Shown one piece after another: positions 12,689 to 24,998 of a stretch of DNA of 64,000 bases. This DNA comes from Exophiala sp. HKRS030 (taxonomy: Eukaryota; Ascomycota; Eurotiomycetes; Chaetothyriales; Herpotrichiellaceae). The translations under genes and the position numbers were made by a program. The stretch spans positions 5,087,665 through 5,151,664 of the forward strand of contig JAHWDD010000003.1 of the NCBI GenBank assembly GCA_023897205.1, read 5' to 3'. Positions within the stretch are counted from its first letter, which is position 1; each line of letters opens with the position of its first letter. The notes under the pieces were generated by a model. That model was given only the letters and a program-made list of their open reading frames with translations. It was not told where the DNA came from and did not search any database.

Positions 12689-13769
12689 TTATTCTCGAGA
12701 CGGCGACTCCCTGCGTGTTTCTGTAACATCCCCAATTGCATGTCGAATGATGCTCTCCAGACTCTGTCTCTGAAGGCCAAGTGTCCGGCCAAAGTCCAGA
12801 CCGGTCTTGAGGTCAACGGCTCCACAACCGTTGAAGTTCAAGGCCACAGCGTAATTCAGATACGCTCCTCTCAGGTTCCCTTGTGCCTGGAGCTGCCGAC
12901 CCTTTTCCAAAACACTCTGTACACTCACATCGGAGACTTTCCACTCGTTACCTGTCACTTGTTGACATATCTCGAGCACTTCTAGACCGGAATATTCCAC
13001 TTCGGCAACGTAGATGCGCCGGTTCCTCGTCTCGTCATCTGGGAGCAACAAGGAAGCCACAATGGCATTCGCCACGAACTCGACCGTGCATCCTGTCGCT
13101 GCGTGTTTTCCTTTGTCGTACAGTACTGCTTCTTGATGCGCCAGGTCGAACCCACACATGCCACCCTTGAGGCCCCAATCGAGAAAGCTACCCGTGACGA
13201 GTGCCGTGTAGGTTATCGATCCCTCAGCGGCGATTTCACTCAACCTGTCAGCCCAAGATACGCGTTCACCGATAAGGTTGCCCTCTCCGAGTTCCCGTGC
13301 TGTCGCGTGAGTGACATCAAAGGTATACTCGGACGGCATGAAGCGTGTGACCCCAGCTTGGATGGCGGCTTCAACCAACCTTGGTTCCACTGATACAACG
13401 AATTATCAGCAAGAACATGTGGAGGAGAAAACGTTGCCGAGGATGCACCACCTAGGTGGTGATGGTAGAAGTAGAAGGAGAAGTAGTAACAGATTACCAG
13501 AACTTACGCTTCACTGCCACGGCGGAATTCAGAGTCGATATCAGGACGTCCTGATCCCGTAGTGCTTGGACGAGAGGACTGCTCTCCGACACGTCATCGA
13601 GTGCATCCACGATCACAGTTGTGACATGCGAGGGTGGTTTGTGGGTTGAAGTACTTCGGGTGATGAGCGTGAGGTCGAACACGTCCCTTTTCCGCAGGAA
13701 TGCTTCGACGACAGGTGAACCGAGCAGACCTGTACCACCAACGATTGCGATATGCCTGGGCCTGGACAT
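12689..13769 (-). CDS. NmrA-like / isoflavone-reductase-like NAD(P)-binding protein
   Basis: Exons are 13769..13508 and 13389..12689, giving 320 residues. The intron 13507..13390 (118 nt) has donor GTAAGT. The N-terminus has the extended-SDR nucleotide motif GGTGLLGSPVVEAF at residues 11-24. The segment PRLVEAAIQAGVTRFMPSEYTFD is the conserved region of the isoflavone reductase/PCBER group that normally precedes the catalytic lysine. Fungal members act as NADPH-dependent reductases of aromatic or terpenoid intermediates or as redox-sensing regulators; sequence cannot separate these roles. Its place behind the flavin monooxygenase on the same strand suggests it processes the hydroxylated product, as inference. 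Confidence 0.85.
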
Positions 13770-15099
13770 TTTTGGCTTTGACTTTCACTCTTGCCGAGAC
13801 GGAATCGAGGTGCTGAGAAGGACAGGTTGACAGATGGAACTCATCCTTACAACTCGCATGGCTTGAACTGTCTTTATATCTGTCTTCTCAACTTATAGTC
13901 TTACTCATAAATAGCATGTTGTTGCAGTTCGCGGACAACGGCTGACATGAACGGTGAGCCAATTCGACCGTTATATCCGCCAGGTAAGCCAGCCTTGCAT
14001 GACTGGATTTGTCACCAGCAAGTAATGTGCCTTACCATAGGACCGAGAGAATGACATACATCTCGGCCTCTTGTCGTTGCAATGGCCATCCGAATTTGGC
14101 CATGATCAGGCAGTGACCTTTTGGTTGATCAGAACAAGGCTGCGAATTTTGTGCTGACAGTAAGTCACAAAAGTCTCTTTGGAAAAAGAAAAGGTCTCAA
14201 TCAGATGATGACGACGCCTGAAGTTGTATTCGAGAGAAGCTCAAAGTCTGTAAACATCCCGTGTTTGTAAGTCCTTGCCTTGAGCACCCTAGTGCATCTA
14301 GCCCAATTTGTATACGCCGGGACAAAAATAGTTACGGACGCACTGACAACCATCCCCGATCACTCCCCCTTCTTATTATTGTAACTCTGCGGGGAGAGGG
14401 AACTAGAACTCACCACCATTGAAAGCCTGATGGAAGCATTGGCCAACAACCCTCGTGTTTGCTTACGCAAGTCGGCGAACCCAGGCGAGTGAGAAGAAGT
14501 ACCCAGATCCACTTCTCCGGTCGATGAGAGGAGCCCACTCTATGGAGATGGTAGTTTTCTTCAGCCGTTCAGCTCGTGATACTTTCCGATAGCAGTTGGA
14601 CTCATTTTTATTAATCCCCGCCCTCCGTAGTATCGAATGGATTTCCCAATTGAGAAGTCCATTGTGCCACCAAAAGTGCAATTTCACATTGGTTTTCCAA
14701 TCAACGCAAGGCTCTCTTGGGGCTTAAGGCCACCAGCCGCGCGGAACATGCTGTAAGTCATTCGCACGAGTGACCGACGTAACAGCCTCACCCGGCCGCA
14801 GAGATCCCCGTTTGGCATCATGCGCGAGCTCCAGCCATACAAGCTTTCCCTCCAGGATGCATCTGCTGGCCATTGGCTACCATTCAGCACGATGGTTTTT
14901 GGGTCCCGATACCCTTGGCCCTGGCCAGCATCTCAAGAAAAGCGATGACATCAATTCCAACAAATGTATAACTGAACAGTGCGGCAGCTGGAAGGCTTTT
15001 AAGTACGTGGTGCCGGTCCTTTCGAAAAAGGTGCAGACGACTTTTCTCATACGCTCTCATTTCAGATAGACAGCGAATACGAACACCAGAACCAGCACC
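13770..15099. other. Intergenic, divergent promoters
   Basis: It lies between the divergently transcribed NmrA-like and lysophospholipase genes. Short minus-strand frames at 14463-14890 have no recognised domain. No RNA gene is seen. Confidence 0.6.
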
Positions 15100-17220
15100 A
15101 TGTGGTTTCTTCGTGACTTGATGTTGCCTGTGGCAGGTACTGAATCTCCTCCTTCTTCTTGTTCTTCGTCGGTGGTTCTTAGCTAATTGCCTTCATAGCG
15201 CTCGGCACCACCGTTTCCGCATACAGCTTTGACAGCTACGCTCCCGTGTACAAACAGTGTCCCGCCAAGGAGCAATGGATCAGACCCGCAAACGGTCTGT
15301 CTGACGAAGAACGGGACTGGGTGAAGGGGCGTAAAGGTGTTGTCGTCGATGCTTTTGGCGACTACCTTGAACGTCTCAACATCTCAGGCCTGGATGTCTC
15401 TGGATTGCGAAAGGCCATGCAGAAGAACCAGAACTCTGGTGTCCCCGTCATCGGCATGGCTATCAGCGGGGGCGGCTGGGCGTCGTCGCTCACAGGCACA
15501 GGGGCTTTGAGAGCCTTCGATGGTCGCTTCTCTGATGCCATCGACCAACGCACCGGTGGACTGCTCCAGAGTCTCACGTACTTTGCGGGCCTCTCGGGAG
15601 GAGCGTGGCCGCCCATGTCCCTGGCTACTTACAATTTCCCAACCGTCAACGACATGGTGGCCAACTGGCATACTGACATTGATCGGCTCTTCAACCAACC
15701 CAACAACAGCATGTACGCCGCGAACGATACAGTAATCTTCGAAGATATTGGCGCAAAGTTTCAGGCAGGATTCGATGTCGGCGTGTCAGATTACCTCGGG
15801 TTGGGCTTTGGCTATGAGTTCCTGCCACCTCCGAATGGTGGCCTCAATGTCACACTCTCGAGCGTTCGCAACCTCAGCAATTTCGTGAATCATTCCATGC
15901 CAATGCCCATCTTCCAGGCCGCCAGACTTACCGATGATGACATCAAGTTTTTCGGCTTCAAGGTTCCCTATGCGAATGCCAGCCTGGTAGGTTCAAGAGC
16001 CTCTCTTCAGGAGTTGTACAGCTGACATTGGGTTCCTAGTTTGAGATGACGCCATTTGAATTTGGTACCTGGCTAGGATCTGCAGGATCCGCGACAGGAT
16101 TTACGCCCATGGAATACCTGGGAACAACACTCCAAGATGGAAAAGTGGCGGGCAATAGCTCATCCTGCGTGGTTGGTTTCGACCGTGCCAGGTATGTATT
16201 CCTTGGAACACTTACACCGCTCGGAACAATGAGACTGATCTCTCCCATAGCTACATCATGGGACTTGCAGCATCTGCATTCAATTTCTGGTATATCGAAG
16301 CCTTGTCCAATGGAACACTGGCGCAATTTTCCAAGAGATCAAACGCCGCGGAGCACAGCCTTGCAAAACGTGCAGACTTCCCTGCAGCAACCGTCGAGAG
16401 CTTGTTCGATGCATTCCAAGAGTACTTCAACCTTACCAAGCAACAGACGGTGTCTCCCATCATACCGAATCCCTTCGCGGGTATGCCGGGTACCAAAGGG
16501 CCCGAGCCTGCCACACTCAGCCTCGCCGATGGATCGGAGATGGGTCAGTCCATACCATTTTGGCCAATGATTCAACCAGCCCGGAATGTCGACTTCATGT
16601 AAGATCTTCCCCCCTGATTGTATTATAAGTATAAGACATTGACTTGCTACAGTATCTCCTGGGACAATGATGAGGACGCGAACCCATACGGCTGGAACAA
16701 CGGAACCAACCTCTACAATACCTATATCCAGGCTCGTCGCAATGGCCTACCGTTCCCCGAGATTCCTCCTCCTGCCACCATGATCAAGCGCAACTACACT
16801 CAAAAGCCCGTCTTCTTTGGCTGCAACCCAGAGTACACCACGACGAGAGACCTCAGCAGTCCAATTGTTCTCGAGATGATGAACACCCCGTACAGCGGAT
16901 ACACCAACTACACCTGGTTCAAGACAACCTTCACAGCAGTTCAGATGCAGGAAATCTTGATCAACAGCTGGGACGTGGTCACCCAAGGGAATAGCACTCT
17001 CGAGTCAGACTGGGTTCAATGCATTGGCTGCGCTGCAGTGGACAGAACCCTGAGCAAGTTGAATATCACTCGACCTGATCAGTGCGAGAAGTGCTTGCAG
17101 AAGTACTGCTGGGATGGTACGTACGACGACGAGTCCAATGTTCCCATCATCGACCCATCCCTGGCTCTGTACCCGAACATCAGTTTCGCCCAGTGGAACG
17201 CATCATACCCGTTCAATTAG
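15100..17220 (+). CDS. Secreted lysophospholipase / phospholipase B (cPLA2-like)
   Basis: Five exons (15100..15136, 15199..15986, 16040..16191, 16251..16598, 16653..17220) give 630 residues; four GT-AG introns are 53-62 nt. The first exon plus the start of the second form a signal peptide (MWFLRDLMLPVAALGTTVSA). Catalytic elements of the fungal PLB family are present: oxyanion loop AISGGGWASSLTGTGALRAFD, nucleophile Ser in FAGLSGGAWPP (most members have GLSGGSW), and the Asp in LADGSEMGQSIPFWPMIQPA followed by ISWDNDEDANPYGWNNGT. The C-terminus is Cys-rich (CIGCAAVDRT...CEKCLQKYCWDGT) and has many N-glycosylation sequons. There is no hydrophobic tail, so it is probably secreted rather than GPI-anchored. 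It hydrolyses acyl chains from (lyso)phospholipids. Confidence 0.92.
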
Positions 17221-18876
17221 TGATTGAGGACGACGGTCTGGAAAGAACCTCATCACGCAAGAGCCTAGATAGTAAGCAGGTAATATTAATAGCATGGACA
17301 TTCACTCGGTCTGAGTGAATCACCGAAATCTCTCTTGGCGAACAATAACAAAAACTCATCCCATAACCCCCAAAGGGATCACGGGAATAGAAAACCAAGG
17401 TAGCCTGATTTTTAAAGGAGCAACACCGATGCGACACGAACCCTACCACCCATTACTCCCGACTCTCTCCAGAATATTGCTAAAGGTCACAGGCGACATG
17501 CTGGTAAACATTGCGCTAATGACCTTCAGAAGGGATTTTGGGTACGATGAAGGAAGGCCTTTTGTGTTCAGATTACGAGTTCCATTGTTGAACAAAATTT
17601 GGAAACCGTAATATATCAAGTATCAATTATCTGTGACTGTTTAGGTGGATGTTTGCACCAAGGAGTGTTGTATAATGTTGTCCTGTGAAGGGAGGGATAG
17701 ACAGTATGTGAGAGTAGTTGTTGGAAAGTGTTGAGTGAATTGAAGGTGTGATAAAATAGTTGATGGACTCGCTGACTAAGGAAGATATTGCGGAGAATGG
17801 TCTCTATACTCGACAGAAATCTTTGATGGGCTTGGTCGTACGGTGGATCTTTAGGAACTCGACACGCATCGGCCTCTCTTGAAATATTCTTGAACGGAAT
17901 CGGTGTCGACATCATCGATCGACAAGTTCGCCATCGCAATCTCACCTTATCTCTTGTGATGTTTTTGAAGAGGAGAGATTTGCGCCGACCATCTCCGCCC
18001 ACTATCGTACAGAAAGACCACTTGTTTCACCAAGATGAATGTCAAATGCTCAGGGGAACGAGTAGCACGACCGCTGACAGCCCCATCAACCTGTCAACCA
18101 CGGTGCAATGAACAAATCAAGATGTATCAGACGAGAATGGGCCCAGGCCTTCCAATGCCCCTTGCTATCGATCCAGGGGATTTTGCCCATCAAACCTCCA
18201 CTTCGAATTTCTTTGCCATGATACCGTACAATCCTCTTGAATCCTCACAGCCACGATGTGCGTCCCTGGATTTTTACTTGTGGGATGATCCTGTCCGCTG
18301 GAGATCCCATATTTCCGGCCCGGCGATGGCAGCTAAGAGGCTCCCTCTTGATCCTACCGAGGCTCACTCAATTCAAGCGCCAGGGTTTGGAGGGCTTTGC
18401 ATCAGGTTCCGGAACGTCCCTACTACTTCTGTTCCTCGTATGCAAGAAAACAACAAAATGCCATCTACAAAAACACCAGAGAACTAATTTAGCTGATATA
18501 ACCGTGCACAACCATCTCTCTATGACGCAAACCTCTATCGCAAGAGATACGATACACGTCGCGTCAATGGACGACGCCAACGCAATAATCTCTACAAGGT
18601 GAGCCCACGCGTAAGTGTCACAGAGCAGTCAAAACACCATTGACAGCCTCTACACCAAATCATGCAACCCAGTGCCCACTGACCCTTTTTCCCTGGCCAC
18701 CTTGAATCTTCGTTATGGCAGCGCACTGGGGGCTATTATCGGATTTGCTTGGCTTTAGTCCTGCGTCGTATGATTTTCTTTTTTCTATTCTTTTGTTTCG
18801 GAAGCTTCATTGTCGTGTCGTGTCGTCCGTTTAGCAGGCGAAGATACGAAATCTAAACAAGAGTCGACCACAAGAC
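17221..18876. other. Intergenic, no supported gene
   Basis: The gap separates two plus-strand genes. Open frames of 120-150 codons (18035-18487 and 18237-18602 plus; 17616-18002 minus) overlap one another, lack family motifs and have no convincing splice structure. Confidence 0.55.
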
Positions 18877-21196
18877 ATGTTATCCGAAAAAGGCCCAAGG
18901 CCTGCCAGTCCCTCTTTCAACGTGAATTTACGACCATTGGTGACGAGACGCATACTGTTCGCCTGTACAACGTTAGTGTTACTATCGTTACTCGTTCACC
19001 AGGCGTACTACGTACGCGAGAATATACTCGGTGATGTAAGGATATTGGCGGCATTTTATCTATAATGTGAAAGAATCCCCCCGGCTAAGTGCATTTATCT
19101 AGGTGTTACCTGGGACGACATCAGAAACCTCATCCCCAGGAGCCTCGTCGTCGGGCGAGATATATCAACCTGCGCTAGACGAGTATGGAAAGAGTATCGA
19201 AGAACCGTCAGACTCCTCCTCGGCCGAGGACGTCCTCGAGTTCGAGACGCAATTCGACTACGAAGAACGAGGAGCTTTTACTCCATACCGGATACACGGT
19301 TTCGACAACACCGGTATCCCTGGAGGAGAATATATTGCCAAAAATTTGTCATGTTCGTCGCTCGCCCATTCGGCGCAAGTTGGAGTACAGGAGTCGTTCT
19401 TCCTGCACGACAACCTCATGGAAATTGCGGCAGACCTCGACAAACATCCCATGGTTAACTACCGACCTACCGTCGGCAGAATCGGGGAAGACAAATTCCC
19501 CCTGTCACAGATCGTCGACATGTCATGGGATAGACTTGCCACGGCCTGTGTCTTCATGCAGGACTACGGCGTCTACCTCTGTGTGTCGCGGGTCATGTAC
19601 CATCCCAACGGGAAAAACGAGAATTGCCTCATCAGTTTCCTTCGAGGCCAAATCTTCAGCGAATCTTGGATCCACCTCGATCGGTACAGACTGAAATGGC
19701 AGGACCAGGAAATTGTCTTCCCCAAGATCTTCGACACAAAGACCGAGTACGACATTGCCGGGGCGCTGTACGGACCCGAAGACGCCCGCATCATCATCGA
19801 AGAAGGTGTCCAGGGCGCCGAGCCAGTGGTGGTGTTCAACATGATCTCGACACAATCAGACTGGAAGCGAGCCATCTGGGTCTTCCGGCCGTTCTCGCAA
19901 CGCTCGCGTATCCTGACCATTCGGGGACAAGAAGAACGTGCACAAACAGAAAAGAACTGGGCTCCTTTCTTCGTGCGGGAGAGTGACGAGGACGACTCGA
20001 TGACCGCGACGCGTCAACCGAGTCAACACATCCACTTCATCTGGCGATTCCAGCCGTTGACGGTCCTAAAATGCCACTTGATCTCCGGCATGTGCGACAT
20101 TGTGTACGAGCAGACGACGACCCCGGAGCTCTTGAGCTACCACGAAGATCACGACGCTAGTCTCCGCGGAGGGACGCAACTTGTGCCCATCCCACTCTCC
20201 CACAAGCACTCCACGTCCTTTGGAGCGGCCGGCGTGCAGGCTTTCGCGGCCTTTCCCCGGACTCACATTGAGAATGCGGGTGGTTGCGGCATGGCCGTCT
20301 ACAGACCCGAACTGGGCGTGATTGTCACCAACACGACACATTTCTACCTGAGTTATGGGTCCAAAGCCGTCGACTTTGGTCCCAACATGGTCATGGACGG
20401 ACCCACGGTGACCGACGTCTGCACTGCCGGGCGTATCATGATCACCAACAGCATAGCCAGGTGGGACATGAACGCCCACGACAACCGAGGGGCCCAGACG
20501 GACATCATGACCCTGACCCTTTCGGTGGACGACTCGACCGTTCAGGTTCTTCGGTTGAGTGGCGTTTGGGACCTCTTGAGGACCCTACCTTCTCTGGCGG
20601 GATACTTTGGCCAGTCCGGACCCGGCGCCGCCGGCGCCAGCCAGATCGAAGAGTTCCCCGCCATCGAAAAGGTCGCGGACGACTGGCTCGACGCTCGCGT
20701 CAGGGTGGTCGACCCGTTCGAGCGAGCCAACGCCGTGGGTTGGGACATCCGAGCTTGCCTGGAGGAGTCGGCCCTGGAGTACGTCCGGGTGAACTCGGAC
20801 AAGCACAACCAGAACCAAGACCAACGTAACCGAGAAAAGGAGGAAGAGAGGAACAAGATCATCGAGGAAGAAGAGACCCGAAAGAAGGCGGAAAAGGACG
20901 AAGCCGCCAGGAGGAGAGAGGAGGAGAGGGCACAGAGAAACGCGGCCAAGGCCAAAGAGTTGGCCGAACTCAAGAAGGCGGCCACCATGCAAACGGAACA
21001 GGAAGAGGAAGAGCTCGAATTGAAAAAGGAGGCCGCCGCCGTTGCCGCCGCAAAGGCCGCCAAGGAGGGCAAAGCAGCCATGGTCGACAAAGAAGCGCTA
21101 CCTAAATATGGAGAAAAGAGACCCGAGTTTGACGACGTTGAGAGTCAATTGGAAAAGGATGATGTTGTGGACGCTTGGGAATATGGACATCCATAA
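18877..21196 (+). CDS. Beta-mannosyltransferase family GT91 (type II membrane protein)
   Basis: Exons are 18877..19035 and 19103..21196, giving 750 residues; the intron is 67 nt with donor GTAAGG. One membrane anchor (residues about 24-45, ILFACTTLVLLSLLVH) follows a short basic tail, so the bulk is lumenal. Residues about 95-600 carry the GT91 pattern known from Candida BMT proteins: FTPYRIHGFDN, SWDRLATACVFMQDYGVYLC, a GPEDAR segment and VFNMISTQSDWKRAIWVFRPF. Those enzymes add beta-1,2-mannose caps to cell-wall mannan or glycolipid. The last about 140 residues are a highly charged Glu/Lys/Arg/Ala helix (probable coiled coil), not part of the catalytic fold. It is convergent with the acyltransferase gene (565 bp) and heads a run of four glycan genes. 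Linkage and acceptor are unknown. Confidence 0.82.
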
Positions 21197-21761
21197 TCGA
21201 CGACGACGACGACGACGACCGAGTTCGAGTCTGGATCCAAGCATGGCCGGCATACGTTATTTTTCACTTCATTACAGGGCGTTTGAGACCTTTGGTATTT
21301 TTGGGCTTTTGACTTTCATCCCTCTCATATATGACCTGTCATACGGATTCTGGATCGATTATGACTGCCTAGTGGTATCCTTACTCATGGCGTAAGGCGC
21401 GGCGGTTTCGAGAAGGGCGGGCGACATCGAGGACTCACACCTTTTTTATACTTTTTTATATCCTTGATCGAACATACAGATACAGTACCTCGTCCGACAA
21501 TGGACCAAATGGACAAATAGAAACTGGGACAACATGAAGCTGGAATTACTTTTACCCTTGGTCGTTATCCATGTTCTTGTAGACACTTATCGAATGTGCG
21601 GTCTGAAAACGTGAAATCACAATCTCTGTTGCCACGTAACTAACGATAAAAATAAATACACACGACGATGCGAACTCGCCCCTTTCTCCGATGCTTTGCA
21701 AGATTTCCGTGTGCCAGAAAGTATTCCAATTCCGAACCGAACAAAACTCGCAACTCAATTT
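21197..21761. other. Convergent 3' region with (CGA)n tract
   Basis: It lies between the 3' ends of the GT91 and acyltransferase genes. A CGA repeat (about 21198-21220) starts directly after the GT91 stop codon. No gene is seen. Confidence 0.65.
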
Positions 21762-23633
21762 TCAACCATTCTTCCTCTTTTGATTCTGCACACCCAGTGC
21801 AGCCATGGCGTTGCTCGTCGCCGGCGACACGGGATTGGAACTGTATTGCTGATGTTGATGCTGTTCGATCGACGATGACGACAAAGACACATCACGCGAT
21901 CCACCGTTGTTGAGAGACACAGCACGTTGTCCACCGCCAACACCACCAACACCACCCACGGACGGTGTTCTCGGGTTCGACCTTGGCAACAACATCAATG
22001 ATTCCTCATTTGTGTCTGCTCCGCGCGTCAAGTAATTCTCGACGGCCCGGGCGAAATTCACACACGGAATGTCGACAAACCTCCAAAACAGATCCGACAT
22101 CCAGAAACACACGGTTCCCACGCAGCTCAAACCCAAAAGGTACGCCACGACCTTGTTCGAGTTCGAGACCGTGGCCCACCACTCGGCGTTCAATTCGACG
22201 TCGGCGCCGGCACCCGTGGCGAGGCGCAGAGTTCGGGGCAGGACATTGTACCCGATCGACTTGATCACGGTTCCGTGGACGAGGTACAGAGCGTAGGAGA
22301 TTTTGCCGAGATAGGCGACAAAGGGGTTGTTGAACAGCGGGCCGAGCGATGGGCAGGTGGCCACGCTCCAGACCACGAGGATCGAACCGAAAGTGAGGAG
22401 TTTGTCATCGGGCCACCAGATGCCCCAGCTGGCCAACAACGCAGGCAGGTAGTTTGGGGTGCGCTGGATTTCTTGAGGCGACGAGATCATCCATACGCCG
22501 ACCGTGAACAGGGAAATCCACATGCACTTGTACCACGCGTCAGGGAGGTGCATGACCTTGTGCAGCAGTCCACCGCGGCCGCCGTGGTGTGCTTGGTAGT
22601 CGGCGTAGTACGCGGCACGGATGAGGTCGAGCTCAGCGCAGACCATGCCGGCGAAGAACAGCGCCGTGTACAGACGAGCCGTGCACATGCCGTACACGGC
22701 CAGGGAGAAGATGGTGGCCATACGGAAGAAAGGGCGCATCCGGGACGTCGTCACCAACAAGGCGAAGACGGCCATGCTACTCTGGAATTCCTTGGGGATC
22801 GTCCACTGATGGTCGTCGTACGAGTGGTAATTAAGCACGTTGGTGTCCTTGTCCCAGGGGATCGTGCCACTGAAAATAAAATCGGCGTTGTTGAGATACC
22901 CTCGCCACTGTGACGTGAAACTCACGCGTGGCGGCGGGCGCTCCTTCAAGAAGATGAATTGCGAAAAGTGCTTGTAGACCACAGACGCATTGTCGAAGAA
23001 GCCCAGGCTCGTCAAATTGCAAGCAATGAAGCTCGCGATCAGACACGGCAGGTAAAGACGGATGGCGCGGCGGAGGAAGCTGGATGAGATGGTCTTGTGT
23101 AGCTCGAGGTACGACTTGGACCGGATGAGTCGCAACGGCTTGACGCTGAGCACGTAGCCTGAGATGACGAAGAAGAGAAACACGGCCGCCTTGCCGTAGT
23201 AGATGAGCCGGATGAAGGGCACCCTCATAATCCAAACCTGCGTGTCGCGAGACTGGTAGCAGATGACATAGTGCTCCCCAAACACAAACAGACACGCAAT
23301 TCCTCGCAGGCCGTCGAGCGCTGAAATTCCCGACTTGGACGGTGTCGTGGCTGACGGGGTGGTGATGAAGCTTGGGATCAACGCGTACATGATTCTTTTG
23401 AAGCTGGTCAAGGGGTTGAAGCGGCCGAAGGACCGGACGTTGGACAGGCTGCCGTACCACACGGGGACCTTGTCGACGACGGTCGACGTGAGATCGTGGT
23501 GTGCTTGTGCTGCCGTCGATATGGGACCCAAGGGCGCTGTTCCCGCCGCCACGGTCTCATTGTAATGAGCTTCGTGGTCGACGTCGAAGCCGCCATGTTG
23601 AGATTGCTGAGGGTGGTGTTGTTTTTCAGCCAT
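21762..23633 (-). CDS. Membrane acyltransferase 3 family protein
   Basis: A single exon of 623 residues starts at the ATG at 23633; the frame extends one codon further only with a GTG. A hydrophilic N-terminus of about 95 residues precedes the acyltransferase_3 domain, recognised by SALDGLRGIACLFVFGEHY (with the family His), GKAAVFLFFVISGYVLSVKP, and about ten membrane segments ending with WMSDLFWRFVDIPCVNFAR. The last about 80 residues are low-complexity Gly/Ser/Gln. The family transfers acetyl or longer acyl groups to sugars, lipids or polymers at membranes. Between a GT91 and a GT34 gene, acylation of a glycan or glycolipid is the natural inference. Other members act on unrelated substrates. 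Confidence 0.88.
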   Translation of the reverse strand: MAEKQHHPQQSQHGGFDVDHEAHYNETVAAGTAPLGPISTAAQAHHDLTSTVVDKVPVWYGSLSNVRSFGRFNPLTSFKRIMYALIPSFITTPSATTPSKSGISALDGLRGIACLFVFGEHYVICYQSRDTQVWIMRVPFIRLIYYGKAAVFLFFVISGYVLSVKPLRLIRSKSYLELHKTISSSFLRRAIRLYLPCLIASFIACNLTSLGFFDNASVVYKHFSQFIFLKERPPPRVSFTSQWRGYLNNADFIFSGTIPWDKDTNVLNYHSYDDHQWTIPKEFQSSMAVFALLVTTSRMRPFFRMATIFSLAVYGMCTARLYTALFFAGMVCAELDLIRAAYYADYQAHHGGRGGLLHKVMHLPDAWYKCMWISLFTVGVWMISSPQEIQRTPNYLPALLASWGIWWPDDKLLTFGSILVVWSVATCPSLGPLFNNPFVAYLGKISYALYLVHGTVIKSIGYNVLPRTLRLATGAGADVELNAEWWATVSNSNKVVAYLLGLSCVGTVCFWMSDLFWRFVDIPCVNFARAVENYLTRGADTNEESLMLLPRSNPRTPSVGGVGGVGGGQRAVSLNNGGSRDVSLSSSSIEQHQHQQYSSNPVSPATSNAMAALGVQNQKRKNG

Positions 23634-24998
23634 CACACCATAGTATCACAGCACCTCTTTTTGCTGTAGATGAGCAACTGGGGAGAAAAGATACAACGTG
23701 GCAAAGGAACCAAGATGTGAAGTCTAATCGGTGGAAAACGTTTTCTGGAGAACGGCCAACGCCGATCTAATGAGGATTTTGGAATTCGACCAAGTTCGTC
23801 TCAATCAGTTTAGTTCATGGTCCTCGGGTGGTCCGACATCTGGGGAAGGAGGCCACTGCTCGTCGGCGTAGGGATGTCGGGGGGCAAAAAGAGTCTTTTG
23901 GGGCTTCAGGAGCAGGGACTCGGGGCTCAAAAGAGCAAAGACGTGAGTCCTTGCACTCAGTCTGACATATGTCTTCGCCTAGGGAAAGTGGAATGTAGGA
24001 GGAAAGCGTTGACGGGAAACAACTGGTAGACTTGTACATATGTTGTGATGAATGTACGAGTGAGTCAGTACCTTGGGTAGTTGTTGGGTGTTGAAAAGAT
24101 CATTCCGTAACTTCTCCATCGACTCTTCAGTACGAGTAGTGTAACGGTGGCTGGATCCTGGTAAGCATTCCAACTCGTGGTTTGATCCCTTGAGATCTGC
24201 AAAACTGCTGGGGGTCAGAAGACAGATGTTTCTCGGGAAGGGAGGAAACCAGCAAATTTGACGTCTTGGTATGTAGTGTGTCACAATTAAGGGGGTTTTT
24301 GTTGGTTTGGTATTCAACGCGTGCCACGAGGCCAGAGGTGGCGACGTATCATGATTGATGTACAACAGATTCATCGATCAAACTGCGCGCTTCTTTCTCC
24401 GTTGTAGCCGAGTGAGATTGCAGATATGAACGCGTCAAAAGCGAGACGAATTACAAATAGACGGCTAGGAGAAGAAATAAATAAACCACGGCAAGGGTGT
24501 TGATGGTGTTTGTTGGGAGGAGCAGCTGACGATGCAGAATCCTTGCCTAATGGGCCTACTAGGCTTATTGTACAGTGCCCATAGGTCCCTAAACAAGGCA
24601 CTCTCCAGGGCCTCTATCGGCTCGTAACAAGTCTGTTCTAGGCCTATGACCCAGTTAGGTTGCCCCTAAATTTTGTTTATCCGGCTACACAGGCCCCGGA
24701 ATTCCCCGTAAGCAAACTGTCTATAGCCTCGAGGCGATGCTGAAGATGAGCAGGTGAGTTGATGCCAGCATCCTGCACCAACCACATTCCTCACTCCTCG
24801 TACTCTTTCTTCCTTGCTCAACAACACCATCAACCTTACTTCATCAAGTCATTATAATATAAAATCATTCCATCCTCTTCTTCTGTAACAATCCGGTCTC
24901 ATCGAAGGTAAAATAGATCCTCCCAGTGCAACCCTCTCAAAGTCCATTCTCATGTTGAAGACTGTTTCTCTAGTTGTCGAGTTCCCTCGCAATACGCC
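23634..24998. other. Intergenic, no supported gene
   Basis: It contains the acyltransferase promoter and the 3' side of the GT34 gene. Frames such as 23979-24374 (minus) show no domain. Around 24540-24680 there are several short GGCCTA/TAGGCC palindromes of unknown meaning. Confidence 0.55.

Noticed and set aside
18035..18602. Overlapping plus-strand frames of 121-150 codons
   Set aside because: No family motif, no splice logic and mutual overlap in different phases.
20066..21090. Long minus-strand open frames inside the GT91 gene
   Set aside because: They are shadows of strong codon bias in the real plus-strand gene and have no domain content.
22275..22913. 212-codon plus-strand frame antisense to the acyltransferase gene
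   Set aside because: Arg/Gly/Val-rich shadow frame; the minus strand carries the recognised membrane acyltransferase.
23979..24374. 131-codon minus-strand frame
   Set aside because: Low-complexity composition, no domain, and no neighbouring exons with matching phase.
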